Shown here piece after piece: positions 5,726 through 6,307 of a stretch of 6,307 nt of DNA (its first letter is position 1; each line of letters begins with the position of its first letter). Source of the stretch: Chloroflexota bacterium (lineage in GTDB: Bacteria; Chloroflexota; Dehalococcoidia; Lucifugimonadales; Australimonadaceae); contig JACZSI010000105.1 of NCBI GenBank assembly GCA_022574265.1, positions 1 to 6,307 on the forward strand, given 5' to 3'. Below the pieces are notes generated by a model that was not told the DNA's origin, did no database searches, and worked only from the letters and a program-made list of their open reading frames with translations. Made by a program: the position numbers and the translations under genes.

Positions 5726-5758
5726 GAGGGCTGGCATCCGCCAGCCCTCCTTCTTTCT
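5726..5758 (+). terminator. rho-independent terminator between convergent genes
   Basis: GAGGGCTGGC (5726-5735) and GCCAGCCCTC (5740-5749) make a perfect 10-bp GC-rich stem with an ATCC loop, followed by the T-rich tail CTTCTTTCT (5750-5758). It ends the metalloprotease transcript. On the minus strand the stem also lies after the EutA-like stop at 5775; the tail there is less T-rich (TCTGCGTTGTCT), so it may work partly in both directions. Confidence 0.87.
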
Positions 5759-5774
5759 CGCGTCCCACGAGCGG

Positions 5775-6307
5775 CTACATCTGGAAGACGAGCGACTTGA
5801 TCGTCACGGGCACGGTGCCCGACGGCTCGAGGACCGCCCCCAGGTCGATGTAGTCGAAGTCCCGGAGCGCGATGCCGTCGATGGACAGCACGTCGTTCTC
5901 CAGGCCGAAGTCGTCCTTGAGGACCGTGCCGACGAGCCCCGCCAGGTCGCGGTCGAACACGAGGTAGATCGGCTTCCCCCCGGCCAGCGTGCGGGGCAGA
6001 CCGTCCATCAGCCCACGGCAGAAGGCCGCGATCCGGGCCGCGGCCGGCGGCCCCTCCCACAGGAAGACGAGCGCGACCTCCGCCTCTCCCTCCTCGAGGT
6101 CGAACGTGCGGAAGTGGCGCTGCACGCTCGCCGCGATGGCCTGCGGATCGATGTCGCCGCTCAGGTCCACGTCTGGCCGCAGCACCTGGAGGTTCTTGCG
6201 CGGCAGCAGCACGTCGGCCGAGCGGTAGATCGTGTTGCCGCTCACCTGCACCGTGTACTGCGACGCCCCCATGACCGTGGCGCGGATGCGCTCCGCCGCC
6301 TCTTCGA
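5775..6307 (-). CDS. eutA: EutA-like ethanolamine ammonia-lyase reactivating factor, C-terminal part
   Basis: The frame runs from the right edge to a TAG at 5775-5777, giving 177 complete codons. The segment around RATVMGASQYTVQVSGNTIY, with R-S-x-x-x-L-L-P-R-K-N-L after it, resembles the C-terminal part of EutA. EutA is an HSP70/actin-fold ATPase of about 470 residues that removes damaged cobalamin from ethanolamine ammonia-lyase (EutBC). The codons upstream of the Met at 6272 (EEAAERIRATV) continue the same protein with no stop, so that Met is internal and roughly the first 300 residues lie outside the window. The final third (GKPIYLVFDRDLAGLVGTVL, then a D-F-D-Y-I-D-L-G segment) fits the last ATPase subdomain. 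It converges on the metalloprotease with a shared terminator region. Whether eutB and eutC are near cannot be seen. The family call rests on recalled similarity; another ASKHA-type reactivase is the main alternative. Confidence 0.78.
   Translation of the reverse strand, partial: EEAAERIRATVMGASQYTVQVSGNTIYRSADVLLPRKNLQVLRPDVDLSGDIDPQAIAASVQRHFRTFDLEEGEAEVALVFLWEGPPAAARIAAFCRGLMDGLPRTLAGGKPIYLVFDRDLAGLVGTVLKDDFGLENDVLSIDGIALRDFDYIDLGAVLEPSGTVPVTIKSLVFQM

Noticed and set aside
6270..6272. ATG as the start of a 165-residue protein at the right edge
   Set aside because: The frame is open to the window edge and the residues before this Met continue an EutA-like sequence, so it is internal.
1..6307. 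tRNA, rRNA, CRISPR array, insertion sequence or toxin-antitoxin pair
   Set aside because: I looked for cloverleaf arms, regularly spaced repeats, terminal inverted repeats with transposase, and paired small genes, and saw none.

Overview
The window is a GC-rich stretch (about two thirds G+C by eye) of a bacterial chromosome. Genes have strong Shine-Dalgarno sites and are closely packed. It holds seven protein genes; two run off the ends. No RNA gene, CRISPR array, insertion sequence or phage gene is visible. The gene set (Asp-box protein, stand-alone Clp N-domain protein, hormone-sensitive-lipase-type hydrolase beside an isochorismatase-like protein, secreted matrixin with carboxypeptidase-regulatory-like domains, EutA-type protein) suggests a Chloroflexota-like or similar high-GC environmental lineage. 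That assignment is an inference from gene content and is weak; no phylogenetic marker is present.

Left block, minus strand, 2208 down to 1: an MFS transporter, a 161-residue protein made of two Clp_N repeats, and the start of an Asp-box (BNR-like) repeat protein that leaves the window. The MFS-Clp_N gap (811-924) is rich in inverted repeats; the Clp_N-Asp-box gap is only 61 bases.

Middle block, plus strand, 2345-3852: a two-gene operon (17-base gap) encoding an alpha/beta hydrolase of the hormone-sensitive-lipase type and an isochorismatase-superfamily protein. The second has glycine where the cysteine hydrolases of the superfamily have their nucleophile, as in true isochorismatases such as EntB. 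The two blocks diverge from a 136-base intergenic region (2209-2344), so the transporter may serve the same pathway as the hydrolases. This is inferred from position only.

Right block: a separately promoted secreted metalloprotease of the matrixin type (4027-5682), with two tandem carboxypeptidase-regulatory-like domains and a C-terminal beta-rich domain. It ends at a clear rho-independent terminator (5726-5758). Convergent to it is the C-terminal part of an EutA-like (ethanolamine ammonia-lyase reactivase) protein that enters from the right edge.

I did not find convincing evidence for a wholly new system. The most informative oddities are the Gly-for-Cys active site in the isochorismatase-like protein, the altered zinc motif of the matrixin, and the hairpin-rich leader of the Clp_N gene.
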